From Lachnospiraceae bacterium AC3007 (lineage in GTDB: Bacteria > Bacillota > Clostridia > Lachnospirales > Lachnospiraceae), in the NCBI GenBank assembly GCA_000621405.1, contig JHYK01000010.1, positions 62,001 through 126,000 on the forward strand: DNA of 64,000 bases, written 5' to 3'. Position 1 is the stretch's first letter. The number at the start of each line of letters is the position of its first letter. Below are positions 19,016 to 27,214 of this stretch, piece by piece. Made by a program: the position numbers and the translations under genes. The notes under the pieces are model-generated. The model did no database searches, was not told where the DNA came from, and was given only the letters and a program-made list of their open reading frames with translations.

Positions 19016-20778
19016 ACATCCGAGTAAGCAACAGTCTACTTAATAACAACAGTCAGGTGGCGGATACTTCCACCACCCAGCAGGCGCAGACATTAAGACC
19101 CGCGTCATCTTTGGCGAGTCAGATAAGCGACATGAATGTCGGTGATGTCTTTACCGGCAAGATCACTGATCTGAACGGTCAGACGCTGCAGCTTCTGCTA
19201 TCGGACAAGAGCCAGATATCGGCCAAGCTTTCCGCCATGATGAAACTGAATATCGGTCAGACGATGTCCTTTGAAGTGACTCAGAATTCGGGCGGCAGGG
19301 TGCAGCTCACTCCGCTGTATGCCAATCTTACCGGCGAGAATCAGGTCGCAAAGGCACTGGGCGAAGCCGGTCTTCCCTATGACGCAAGGACCTCCGAGAT
19401 GGTGAAGTCCATGATGGAGCAGGGGATGAAGATAGATGCCGACAGTCTTTTATCCATGGCACGCACGGTCAATAATTATCCCGATGCGGCTCCTGCCTCC
19501 ATAGTGAACATGAAGGCTCTTAACATACCACTTAATCCCGATAACGTACAGCAGTTTGAGATATACAGGAACAATGCGCATCAGATAGCAGAGCATGTGG
19601 GAGGGATAGCTGAAGGCTTTGCCGAGGTCGCATCCGAATCGCCTACTGTGAACAACATGCTGCTGCAGGTCTTTACAGGAGGCGAGGATCCGGAGATCGC
19701 AAATATGCTCACTCAGGCCAAGCAGCTTGCTGCTTCAGGTGAGAGTGTTGTTTCTGCTGAAGCCGGAGCGGGCGCAGAAGGAGCAACAGTAGAAGAAGCT
19801 GTTGCAGCAGAGAACGCTGAGGCGGCCCAGCTTGCGGAAGGAGCCTTGAACCCTGATGTAAAGGATACGTTATCGTCCGATCAGTCCGGTATGAAACAGA
19901 GTCCTTCCATCTACGGTGAGAACACAGTTACCGAATCCCTTGAGGAACTCTATACTCCCGAAGAAAGAGAAGCTCTGGCATCCGATCTTGAAAAGCTCGG
20001 AGTCCCGAAGCAGCTTACGGATAATATCAGAAACAACGAGATGAGCACGCGCGATGTGCTGAACCTTACAAAGAGTGCCATATCACAGGGCAATACAGAG
20101 CTTACCGGGGAAGCGCTCCAGCAGTTCGGTGAAAATGTGAAGCATATGCTGAAGACCCCCGAGTACGGCAAGCTTGTGAAGAACGAGATAATGAACGAGC
20201 TCTTATTAAAGCCCGAGAATGTGGCCGATAAGGAGAAGGTGCAGGAGTACTTTCAGAAGGTGGTGCGTGACACGGCGCATGCAGCGGAGGTCCTTCAGTC
20301 GACGGGGCGAGGCGAGACCACGCTCGCCACTGCGAATCAGAACCTGCATGATAATATAGATTTCATGAATCAGATGAACCAGCTCTTCACCTATGTGCAG
20401 CTTCCTCTCAAGATGGCTTCCGAGGCGCAGCACGGAGATCTGTATGTCTATACAAACAAAAAGAAGCTGGCTCAGGGAGATGGCAACGTCTCGGCTCTGC
20501 TTCATCTTGATATGACGAATCTCGGTACTATGGACATCCATGTATCCATGAATCCGGAGGGCGTGGTCAACACACATTTCATCCTTCAGAATGAAGGCAT
20601 TCTTGATTTTGTGGCAGAGCATCTTCCGGAACTCGACGAGCGTATCAACCGCAGAGGCTATCATATGCACAGCGATGTGTCGCTGAATGCAGAGAAGAAG
20701 ACCGTGCCCGAGATCATGTTTGACAAGGGCAAGAATACCAAGCTGATACAGTTCACATCATTTGATGCCAAGGCATAA
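19012..20778 (+). CDS. FliK-like flagellar hook-length control domain protein (YlqG-like position)
   Basis: 588 residues. The N-terminal half is Gln/Asn/Ser-rich with a GDVFTGKITDLNGQTLQLLL segment; a low-complexity Ala/Glu stretch occupies about 245-285. The C-terminal 150 residues (QLPLKM ... YVYTNKKKL ... LLHLDMTNLGTMDIHVSM) resemble the FliK C-terminal Flg_hook domain. In B. subtilis ylqG, a FliK-like gene, occupies this same place after rnhB and before the FlhB-like ylqH. Hook-length control is plausible but unproven for this paralogue outside a flagellar operon. The start ATG overlaps the rnhB stop. Confidence 0.7.
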   Translation: MNIRVSNSLLNNNSQVADTSTTQQAQTLRPASSLASQISDMNVGDVFTGKITDLNGQTLQLLLSDKSQISAKLSAMMKLNIGQTMSFEVTQNSGGRVQLTPLYANLTGENQVAKALGEAGLPYDARTSEMVKSMMEQGMKIDADSLLSMARTVNNYPDAAPASIVNMKALNIPLNPDNVQQFEIYRNNAHQIAEHVGGIAEGFAEVASESPTVNNMLLQVFTGGEDPEIANMLTQAKQLAASGESVVSAEAGAGAEGATVEEAVAAENAEAAQLAEGALNPDVKDTLSSDQSGMKQSPSIYGENTVTESLEELYTPEEREALASDLEKLGVPKQLTDNIRNNEMSTRDVLNLTKSAISQGNTELTGEALQQFGENVKHMLKTPEYGKLVKNEIMNELLLKPENVADKEKVQEYFQKVVRDTAHAAEVLQSTGRGETTLATANQNLHDNIDFMNQMNQLFTYVQLPLKMASEAQHGDLYVYTNKKKLAQGDGNVSALLHLDMTNLGTMDIHVSMNPEGVVNTHFILQNEGILDFVAEHLPELDERINRRGYHMHSDVSLNAEKKTVPEIMFDKGKNTKLIQFTSFDAKA

Positions 20779-20792
20779 GAACGGAGCAGAAG

Positions 20793-21080
20793 TTGGCGAA
20801 AAAAGAGAAGGATCTTAGACATCTTACAGCTGTCGCGCTCTCATATGAAAAAGGCGATATGGCTCCTACCGTGGTCGCATCCGGTAAGGGACGGGTCGCT
20901 CAGCGCATCATAGAAGCAGCCGAGGAAAATGACGTTCCGCTGCATGAAGACAGCAAACTTGCCGAGACTCTCTCCAATCTGGAGATCGGCGAGATGATAC
21001 CTCCCGAGCTTTATGAGGTCGTGGCAGAGGTCCTTGTATTTGTCAACGATATGGAGCGCATAAGAAGCAAGCTTCAATGA
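20793..21080 (+). CDS. FlhB C-terminal-domain-like protein (YlqH family)
   Basis: 95 residues. Corresponds to the cytoplasmic domain of FlhB/EscU export-gate proteins downstream of their autocleavage site: TAVALSYEKGDMAPTVVASGKG ... NDVPLHEDSKLAETL ... IPPELYEVVAEVLVFV. The NPTH cleavage motif is replaced by RHLT and there is no membrane part. In FlhB this domain interacts with FliK for the substrate switch, and here a FliK-like gene lies 14 nt upstream. The start is TTG; no ATG occurs in the frame's N-terminal part. ATGA overlap with the next gene. Confidence 0.8.
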   Translation: MAKKEKDLRHLTAVALSYEKGDMAPTVVASGKGRVAQRIIEAAEENDVPLHEDSKLAETLSNLEIGEMIPPELYEVVAEVLVFVNDMERIRSKLQ

Positions 21081-21433
21081 ACAAAAGAAAGACAGGCTCC
21101 GAAAAAGAAGACAGAGCCGCCGCGTATATCATATCTTCCGGCGGACGGATCATAGAAAGAAACTATTCGACCCGCATGGGGGAGATAGATCTTATAGCGC
21201 ATGATGCGGGTGCGATCTGCTTTATAGAGGTCAAATACAGAAAGACCGTAAGAGCCGGATATCCGGCAGAGGCCGTCGATCAAAGAAAGCAGTTTAAGAT
21301 CTGCAGGGTGTCCGACCACTATCGCATGACAAAGGGCCTGAGGGATGATATCCCCTACAGGTTTGATGTGATAAGCATCGTAGGTGATGAGATCACATGG
21401 TATAAAAACGCTTTTGAATACATACCGATCTGA
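21077..21433 (+). CDS. YraN/UPF0102 family putative endonuclease
   Basis: 118 residues. Motifs of the restriction-endonuclease-like (PD-(D/E)XK) fold family are intact: GSEKEDRAAAYI, GEIDLIAHDAGAICFIEVKYR and YRFDVISI. The cellular role of UPF0102 is not established; some members are linked to DNA repair or uptake. It is the last gene of the long run beginning at ylxM. Confidence 0.9.
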   Translation: MNKRKTGSEKEDRAAAYIISSGGRIIERNYSTRMGEIDLIAHDAGAICFIEVKYRKTVRAGYPAEAVDQRKQFKICRVSDHYRMTKGLRDDIPYRFDVISIVGDEITWYKNAFEYIPI

Positions 21434-21465
21434 TCGTTTAATATCATGTGATTTCTTATTTTTCG

Positions 21466-21493
21466 GTTGTTTTTTATTTTGCTTTGCCGATAT
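21466..21493 (+). promoter_or_regulatory. sigma-28-like promoter of the flagellin gene
   Basis: The octamer GCCGATAT (21486-21493) equals the B. subtilis sigma-D -10 consensus. The usual TAAA -35 is missing; instead GTTGTT lies 14 nt upstream (21466-21471), as at the related promoters near 27.1 and 28.2 kb. Confidence 0.5.
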
Positions 21494-21538
21494 ATATATC
21501 ATGTACAGCGTTTTATATCACGGGGATAAAACGGCGTA

Positions 21539-24391
21539 ATGAGCGTTTTGAATATAGTAGCCCATAATCTTCCTGCAATGTATACCGACAGACAGCTGGG
21601 GATCGTCACGGGGGAGAAGGCAAAATCATCTGAAAAGTTAGCATCAGGCTACAAGATCAACCGCGCGGCAGACGACGCAGCGGGTCTTTCCATTTCCGAA
21701 AAAATGCGCAAGAGAATACGCGGACTCAATCAGGGCTCTGCAAATCTCCAGGACGGAGTCAGTCTCTGCCAGACGGCTGACGGCGCTCTCATGGAGGTCG
21801 AGGATATGATACACCGCATGAACGAGCTTGCGATAAAAGCCGCCAACGGGACCAATTCCCAGAGCGACAGACAGGACATCAATGATGAGATATCCCAGCT
21901 CAAGGATGAGATGTCGCGTGTGTTCAATACCACCAAGTTTAATGAGATATATATCTTTAAGGCTCCGTACGTTCCGGACGTGATGGGCAAGCCCGATGAT
22001 TTTGAGCTTTTCAACGGTCCTGACGGAGTCAATCCTGCAGGCGTCCTCATCAACAATAAGCGCTATACCTGGGATGAGCTCGAAGCTCCCTCCGTAGCAA
22101 CAGGCGGAGACTGGGTCAAAGAGATCACGGATCCCGATGTGCCGGAAGAGCTGATAAGACTTCGTATCAAGTCGGGAGAGTCACGTGAGGAGATGCACAG
22201 AGTATATGTCATGACCGCAGATGATAACGGCATCATGATCAATAATCTCTATGCCGGAACCTGGGGCGATACCATAAAACAGGACGGCACCACATTTTCT
22301 TTTTCATACCGCGGCATGGATGTCTCCATCGAGGCCGAATCAACTGAGCGTTCTGATGTCATAGACAAATTGAGAAAGGATCCCATAACCGAGATCAGTT
22401 GGGATGCGATCCCTTTTGCGGGCGATGGGAACAGTGCAGTCGGATCCAGCCAGCATGAGATGGTCCTATACGTGACTGATTCAAATAAAAATGATATAGA
22501 CAGCTGGGAATACAGGATCATAGCTGACGAGGAAGGAGTCGGCCTTGTACAGACCGTGGGTGATGACGGCTTAGATCATACTAAGACAAAGTGGAGTGAT
22601 TTTACCAACAGATACAGCGGAGATCCTTTTCCTATCTCAGACTGGGGTACGGAAAATGAGGGTAATAACCCGGTCACTCTTGACAGTTCTGCATCATATG
22701 AATACCAGGATGGAGCAAGAGCGCCTTATCTTTATCTGAACGGTCTGTCTTTCAGTTTTCGCTTCTCTGAAAACGAAGTGAGCAAGAGTCAGGCGATAAA
22801 CGGGCTGACGCAGGACCTTTCCGGAGCCCGTGTAAGGTCTCCCATATCCAGCGTGACATCAGACGGCTCCGGCGTTACCGTGGGATCTAATAATGTGACC
22901 GACTTTTATTTCCAGCGTGACAAGCTTCTGAGGAATTTTGGGAGTGATGGATCACCTACTTCTATGACGCTTACCGTGGAGAGGACGATGGTACATGAAG
23001 GCACCATCACAGATCATGAATGGAGACGCAAACTGTCCGAGGCTTACGCCAAAAAGATCGATAATTATGTCGATACGAAGACGACCACTTATAACAAGAC
23101 AGGAGAGACGTTTTATGATGTTGACGGAGTAACGCCGATAGCCATGCCGGCTGATGCTCACTATGATGATTCCATCCCGACAGGATCTTCTGTCACTACC
23201 GGAAGGGGCACTGTCAATCCAAGCGGATACGTCCTTAATACCGGTCTTGCATATGACTGGAGTGAGACTGTAGATTCCGTATTATCGGACAATTCCGAGA
23301 ATAAGACCGTAAGACGTGAGATGAAGGATGGAGAGGGGACTCTGATCGGATATGTTGATATCGATTATACGGAGAGGGTCGAGAACAAGAGGAGTACTAC
23401 CAGCAGATATGAGACGAGCGGTACGAGCATAAAGAATTATGTTTCAGACGGACATGGCGGATACACTGAGCCAGATGGTAATACAGCTTACGTAATGGAT
23501 GCTTCAGCCGGAGACAAGGATGTGAACGGTAACGCATACAGGTCCGCCGGAAGCTCGGAATCCGGTCAGCGCTATGTTCAGAACGGAAGCGCATATGTCG
23601 CGATAAAAAATTATAACCTTGAACATTACACATACGAGGGCAAAAACTCCGCAGGTGACGCAGTGATGTACAAGACTGCAGGTAATCCGAATTTCCTGGT
23701 CACTGACACGACAGCTTCTTCAATCACCATCACTAACAGTGACGGAAGCACGACCACGTATAAAACTGAGAATAACAGCGAAGTGCTTAATACCAGGATA
23801 AGCAACGCAAGCTACAATAACGGTAACACTTATATCAATCTGAGCTATGATGCTTCGGGCGCAGGAAGCAAAACCAATACACTGACCATCACGCCAAACG
23901 GTCCTGCCACCCGCACATTTACAAAGAATCCCCAGGTCGCCGGACGCTCTACGGATACCGATCTATTGGTCAGGGTCAATCCTCCTGAAAAGAAGCTTGA
24001 ACTGCAGGCTGCTGATGTCAATCTTAAGGCAGAAAGGGAGATACTTGAGTGGACGCCTCTTTCAAACAGTATCTTAGGCCTCAGCAATGCCAATACTAAG
24101 ACGGTTTCTGCTGCAAGGGCTACGATCTCCAGCATAGAAGGCGCATTGCAGATACTGAACTTTGACCGTTCCGTATTCGGTGCCTATCAGAACCGCCTGG
24201 AGCATGCGATAAAGATCAATGACAATACATCAGAGAATACACAGGCTGCTGAGTCCGTGATCCGTGACACGGACATGGCACAGGAGATGGTGAAATATTC
24301 CAAGCAGAACATCCTCCAGCAGGCGGGCCAGTCTATTCTTGCTCAGGCTGATCAGAGCAATCAGGGAGTGCTCTCACTCCTTCGGGGATAA
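21539..24391 (+). CDS. giant flagellin with very large central insertion
   Basis: 950 residues, against roughly 270-500 for typical flagellins. The N-terminal D0/D1 helices (SSEKLASGYKINRAADDAAGLSISEKM, NLQDGVSLCQTADGALMEVE) and C-terminal D1/D0 (YQNRLEHAI, NTQAAESVIRDTDMAQEM, ILQQAGQSILAQA) are complete, so it should polymerise into filament. Between them about 680 residues (roughly 150-830) form a Ser/Thr/Asn/Gly/Tyr-rich surface region with no domain I can name. No HExxH metalloprotease motif of flagellinolysins is present. The gene stands alone behind a sigma-28-like promoter, outside a visible flagellar operon, and ends in a REP-like hairpin. Confidence 0.9.
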   Translation: MSVLNIVAHNLPAMYTDRQLGIVTGEKAKSSEKLASGYKINRAADDAAGLSISEKMRKRIRGLNQGSANLQDGVSLCQTADGALMEVEDMIHRMNELAIKAANGTNSQSDRQDINDEISQLKDEMSRVFNTTKFNEIYIFKAPYVPDVMGKPDDFELFNGPDGVNPAGVLINNKRYTWDELEAPSVATGGDWVKEITDPDVPEELIRLRIKSGESREEMHRVYVMTADDNGIMINNLYAGTWGDTIKQDGTTFSFSYRGMDVSIEAESTERSDVIDKLRKDPITEISWDAIPFAGDGNSAVGSSQHEMVLYVTDSNKNDIDSWEYRIIADEEGVGLVQTVGDDGLDHTKTKWSDFTNRYSGDPFPISDWGTENEGNNPVTLDSSASYEYQDGARAPYLYLNGLSFSFRFSENEVSKSQAINGLTQDLSGARVRSPISSVTSDGSGVTVGSNNVTDFYFQRDKLLRNFGSDGSPTSMTLTVERTMVHEGTITDHEWRRKLSEAYAKKIDNYVDTKTTTYNKTGETFYDVDGVTPIAMPADAHYDDSIPTGSSVTTGRGTVNPSGYVLNTGLAYDWSETVDSVLSDNSENKTVRREMKDGEGTLIGYVDIDYTERVENKRSTTSRYETSGTSIKNYVSDGHGGYTEPDGNTAYVMDASAGDKDVNGNAYRSAGSSESGQRYVQNGSAYVAIKNYNLEHYTYEGKNSAGDAVMYKTAGNPNFLVTDTTASSITITNSDGSTTTYKTENNSEVLNTRISNASYNNGNTYINLSYDASGAGSKTNTLTITPNGPATRTFTKNPQVAGRSTDTDLLVRVNPPEKKLELQAADVNLKAEREILEWTPLSNSILGLSNANTKTVSAARATISSIEGALQILNFDRSVFGAYQNRLEHAIKINDNTSENTQAAESVIRDTDMAQEMVKYSKQNILQQAGQSILAQADQSNQGVLSLLRG

Positions 24392-24427
24392 TGGACCACT
24401 GACCCCGTCCCCCGGGTCCACACTGGG
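24391..24427. repeat. REP-like hairpin repeat, copy 1
   Basis: It begins at the flagellin stop codon. TGGACC (24392-24397) pairs with GGTCCA (24415-24420) around a GACCCCGTCCCCC core. Copy 2 is at 33578-33614 and matches over about 30 nt with two substitutions. The reverse strand reads GGGGGACGGGG, like short palindromes associated with REP/RAYT systems in Firmicutes. Here it separates two convergent genes and may stop transcription. Confidence 0.7.
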
Positions 24428-24430
24428 AAG

Positions 24431-25714
24431 TCATATTACCTTCATCACCCATAAAGCGAAGCTGCTTTTGAGGTCCCGGTCGCTTACGGTCAGGGGACAG
24501 ATGCCGGCTTCAGGTACGTCTTCGAGCCAGCCGCATTCTCCTCCGCCGCCAATTCCGGGGATCTTCATCACGATGTCATAATAAAAATACACACACCGAT
24601 CCCTCGGAAAATCAACAGGGAGGATCTCACGCAGTTTCCCCGCATCGATCATGATACCGTCACCGGTCCTGATAAAAGCACCGGAATCAATGACCTTGTT
24701 GTAGTCGGCATATGTTCGGCCGTATTCATCGCCCACTACTACATCCGGCAGGACTTCGTACTTTGGATGGGATGCGTTTATGATAAATAAAAGCGAGATA
24801 AGTAATACAGCAGAGAAGAAGGCCGCCTCTGCAGAGAGTTTTCTCCGGTCATACGGACAGTAATCTCTTATTCTCTCAAATCTGGACTTCATATCCCTGA
24901 AAACCCTGTCGTCTGTGAATGTCGCAGAAACGTGTGCAGTATCGTTCCTGAACCATATCGAACTCTGAAGTATCAACTTACCGTATTCCTCAGGCTCACC
25001 GCCGCTTTGCTGTATGGTAGCCCTGTCGCAAATCTGTTCCATGTCAGAACGAAGTTTTTTTTCAATAAGCAGCAGGAGAGGGTTTATCCAGAGCACGGAA
25101 GCGAATATCTCCCACGCTTTGAATATCCAGAGATGTCCAAGACGGATGTGATTTTTTTCATGAAGGATGATCGTTTTAAGCTGTTCTTCGGGAAGTTTCT
25201 CGATCATGAGCTCCGGTATTATTATCCGGGGCCTTAAAAGCCCAACTGCACATGGGGAAACCGCCATATCAGTAATATAAATCTTTTCACCATAAAGCTT
25301 GGTTTCTTTTGTATTCCGGAGCAGACGTTTCATCCTGACAGATATGACATGGCGGCGAAATAGAAGCAGGAAGATGACTGCAAAATACAAAGCCCTAAGC
25401 CATGGATATGTAATGGATATCTCTTGACACATAAAGAACGGCAGGCATATCTTCCATGACTGTTTCATTCCCTCAAAATATACTTTAAGCCTTCCGAAGA
25501 ACGGTACAAGAAGAAACAGGCTCCATATCGCGCCTTTTAAGAATACTGTCCGCTTCAGTACAGTCGAACGGAGAAGCAGTACGATAAACACCGCGAGAAC
25601 GGAGATGATAGCACACCTTGCAAAGACCGTTGTCAGATAAGCAGAGACAAAGTCCAGGAGATCCTGAATAAAAGCCGCTTCATTCAGGAATATCACCAAA
25701 AGAGTGTCATACAT
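24431..25714 (-). CDS. BlaR1/MecR1-type membrane metallopeptidase (M56)
   Basis: 427 residues. Four to five TM helices (about 20-50, 65-80, 105-125, 270-290) surround a cytoplasmic zinc-protease domain with HEKNH (HExxH) at about 190 and the downstream DMEQICDRAT motif. BlaR1 relatives sense a signal outside and trigger cleavage of the BlaI repressor. The extracellular C-terminal part is only about 130 residues and has none of the penicillin-binding SxxK/SxN/KTG motifs that I can see, so a beta-lactam sensor role is unlikely. It overlaps the blaI-like gene by 8 nt. Confidence 0.85.
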   Translation of the reverse strand: MYDTLLVIFLNEAAFIQDLLDFVSAYLTTVFARCAIISVLAVFIVLLLRSTVLKRTVFLKGAIWSLFLLVPFFGRLKVYFEGMKQSWKICLPFFMCQEISITYPWLRALYFAVIFLLLFRRHVISVRMKRLLRNTKETKLYGEKIYITDMAVSPCAVGLLRPRIIIPELMIEKLPEEQLKTIILHEKNHIRLGHLWIFKAWEIFASVLWINPLLLLIEKKLRSDMEQICDRATIQQSGGEPEEYGKLILQSSIWFRNDTAHVSATFTDDRVFRDMKSRFERIRDYCPYDRRKLSAEAAFFSAVLLISLLFIINASHPKYEVLPDVVVGDEYGRTYADYNKVIDSGAFIRTGDGIMIDAGKLREILPVDFPRDRCVYFYYDIVMKIPGIGGGGECGWLEDVPEAGICPLTVSDRDLKSSFALWVMKVI

Positions 25715-26105
25715 TCTTTTTCTTCCGCTGTTTTAATATCTTTTCAAGTTCCTTAATATCCTTGTCCGAAAGCTCAGCTGCCTGGAGAAAAGACGCAGCA
25801 GCCCCTGACTGGCTACCGCGGTAATAGGTTTTCACAAAATCTTTTTGCTTCTGTTTAAGACATTCTTCCCTTGTCTTTTTCGGATAATAATGGAAAACCC
25901 TGCTGTCATGCTCGTCAACGGTATAGCCGACAAGTCCTTTTCTTAAGATATGATGAAGCAGGACACGTTCAGTCTGATCGCTCATGTCGTCAACGGCCTG
26001 TACCTTTTTCAGTATTTCGGAAGATGTGATCCCTTCCTCGCCGTCCCATATTGCCTCCATCAGCAGCCACTCCCTTTCGGTGGGCATCTTGTCATCTTTT
26101 CCCAC
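25707..26105 (-). CDS. BlaI/MecI-family transcriptional repressor
   Basis: About 133 residues. Winged-helix of the BlaI type: PTEREWLLMEAIW at the start, SSEILKKV and QTERVLLHHILRKGLVGY (recognition and wing region), then FHYYPKKTREE and a dimerisation helix (ELSDKDIKELEKIL). The GTG at 26105 is preferred because GGAGG (26112-26116, minus strand) lies 6 nt before it; the ATG at 26111 would abut the site. The upstream TTGTTAA boxes are candidate operators. It is co-transcribed with the M56 peptidase gene. Confidence 0.88.
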   Translation of the reverse strand: MGKDDKMPTEREWLLMEAIWDGEEGITSSEILKKVQAVDDMSDQTERVLLHHILRKGLVGYTVDEHDSRVFHYYPKKTREECLKQKQKDFVKTYYRGSQSGAAASFLQAAELSDKDIKELEKILKQRKKKNV

Positions 26106-26143
26106 GTTCATCCTCCGTATTAAAAACGAAAAACAGTTTATAT

Positions 26144-26182
26144 GCATTAACAATTATACATCGTTTGCAATTTCTTGCGCAA
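26144..26182 (-). promoter_or_regulatory. promoter and putative operator of the blaI-blaR1-like operon
   Basis: On the minus strand: TTGCGC (26177-26182), an 18-nt spacer, TATAAT (26153-26158), directly followed by TTGTTAATGC (26144-26153). The 12-mer TATAATTGTTAA recurs at the promoter of the upstream coiled-coil gene (27057-27068). The -35 lies inside the palindrome TTCTTGCGCAAGAA (26172-26185). Confidence 0.55.
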
Positions 26183-26186
26183 GAAG

Positions 26187-27020
26187 TCAGAGTGTAGTAT
26201 CTATTGCTCCTCCTGTTTCGGGGGTAGGGGGGATTTCAGGTTCCACGGGAACATCCATCCCGTCAAACGTCATTATTACACCGCTTCCAGTATAAGCCTG
26301 GGAAGAAGTTTTTTTCCCGTTGTTTTCCTTTTCGGCCTGCAGCCTGTCAAACAATGCCTTCAGGTATTTGAGATCGGCCTGGAGGATATCTCGTTGTTCC
26401 TCGGATCGGTGCTTCAGTTTCAACTGTTTTAGATCCTCCGGTTCCATATCTCCCGACAGGGCTTTGGAAAACTCCTCCAACTCCTCGTCGAATTCGGCTG
26501 TCTCCTCAGCCTTCTCATACATCTCCTCCATATCAAGTTCCAGTTTTTCCATCAGCGCCTCGAATTCTTCAGATTCAAGGGCCTGTTCTTTTTCATCTGC
26601 CGCTGCTTCTTCTACAGGATTTTCCTGTTCTTCAAAAGCAGATTCCTCCATATGCTTCTCGGCTGCTTCTTCCATCTTCAGATGTTTTTCTTTTTTCTTA
26701 CATGCTCTGAGGATCTGCTCTGCGTGCAGGATAGCGCGAGTGATCTCCTCCTCATCATATTCACCGCCTTTCCTTCTCTTATAGAGAAGGTTCAGCTTCA
26801 TTCCGATGGATGTCCTTACCTGGGAGGCTTTGTCAGATGTCTTGGCGTTCAATACCTGCGCGGATATCTGCTTAAAACTGTAATCAGATCTGCGCTTCTT
26901 ATTGTTCTTCGAAACAGGGCGGGATACGGAGATGGTTCCCGCGTATGATCCATCTATATTATGCAGTTTTGTAATCCGCCTTTCCGTGTTACCGGTCCTT
27001 ATTATGCTTACTTCATTCAT
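26187..27020 (-). CDS. unrecognised Glu-rich coiled-coil protein
   Basis: 277 residues, no signal peptide or TM helix. The N-terminal 100 residues are basic (KNNKKRRSDYSFKQISAQVL, RTSIGMKLNLLYKRRKGGEYDEEE), resembling short conserved segments I have seen in other Lachnospiraceae hypothetical proteins. About 100-240 is strongly Glu-rich and heptad-like; the C-terminus is Pro/Gly-rich (VPVEPEIPPTPETGG). GAGG lies 8 nt before ATG 27020. It is divergent from the 27215 gene and sits upstream of blaI in the same direction, about 80 nt away. Function unknown; a structural or scaffold role would be a guess. Confidence 0.65.
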   Translation of the reverse strand: MNEVSIIRTGNTERRITKLHNIDGSYAGTISVSRPVSKNNKKRRSDYSFKQISAQVLNAKTSDKASQVRTSIGMKLNLLYKRRKGGEYDEEEITRAILHAEQILRACKKKEKHLKMEEAAEKHMEESAFEEQENPVEEAAADEKEQALESEEFEALMEKLELDMEEMYEKAEETAEFDEELEEFSKALSGDMEPEDLKQLKLKHRSEEQRDILQADLKYLKALFDRLQAEKENNGKKTSSQAYTGSGVIMTFDGMDVPVEPEIPPTPETGGAIDTTL

Positions 27021-27065
27021 TGGTTGTCCTCATATGATATAAATAGTTAACTGCGCTTAACAATT

Positions 27066-27094
27066 ATATCGGTTAAAATGCATTAACAATCAAT
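27066..27094 (-). promoter_or_regulatory. sigma-28-like promoter of the 26187-27020 gene
   Basis: On the minus strand: ATTGAT (27089-27094), a 15-nt spacer starting TGTTAA, then ACCGATAT (27066-27073). A sigma-A style TATAAT overlaps the -10 (27063-27068). Confidence 0.45.
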
Positions 27095-27129
27095 TCCCAT
27101 ACTGCTCAATACAAAAATTGTTAACAGGG

Positions 27130-27158
27130 GTTGTCTGTTAACACGAATTAACCGATAA
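27130..27158 (+). promoter_or_regulatory. sigma-28-like promoter of the 27215-28213 gene
   Basis: GTTGTC (27130-27135), a 15-nt spacer starting TGTTAA, then ACCGATAA (27151-27158). The arrangement mirrors the divergent promoter opposite it. Confidence 0.45.
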
Positions 27159-27214
27159 TATATTCAACATTGTTAACGTATGATAACAGATTGAGCTAAG
27201 GAGGAGTTTCTATA

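Larger units (their letters stand above)
27055..27178. promoter_or_regulatory. cluster of TTGTTAAC-type boxes in a divergent promoter region
   Basis: Five copies of a near-palindromic box: CTTAACAA (27056-27063), CATTAACA (27081-27088), TGTTAACA (27119-27126), TGTTAACA (27136-27143) and TGTTAACG (27171-27178). Another lies at the blaI promoter (26144-26153). They overlap the spacers and start regions of both divergent promoters, as operators of one regulator would. Confidence 0.55.

Noticed and set aside
21539-24391. Possible flagellinolysin (metalloprotease flagellin)
   Set aside because: No HExxH motif exists in the insertion; the nearest string, QHEMVLY, lacks the second His.
24431-26105. 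Classical beta-lactam resistance regulator bla/mec
   Set aside because: No beta-lactamase or penicillin-binding protein gene is adjacent and the BlaR1-like C-terminus lacks SxxK/KTG motifs.
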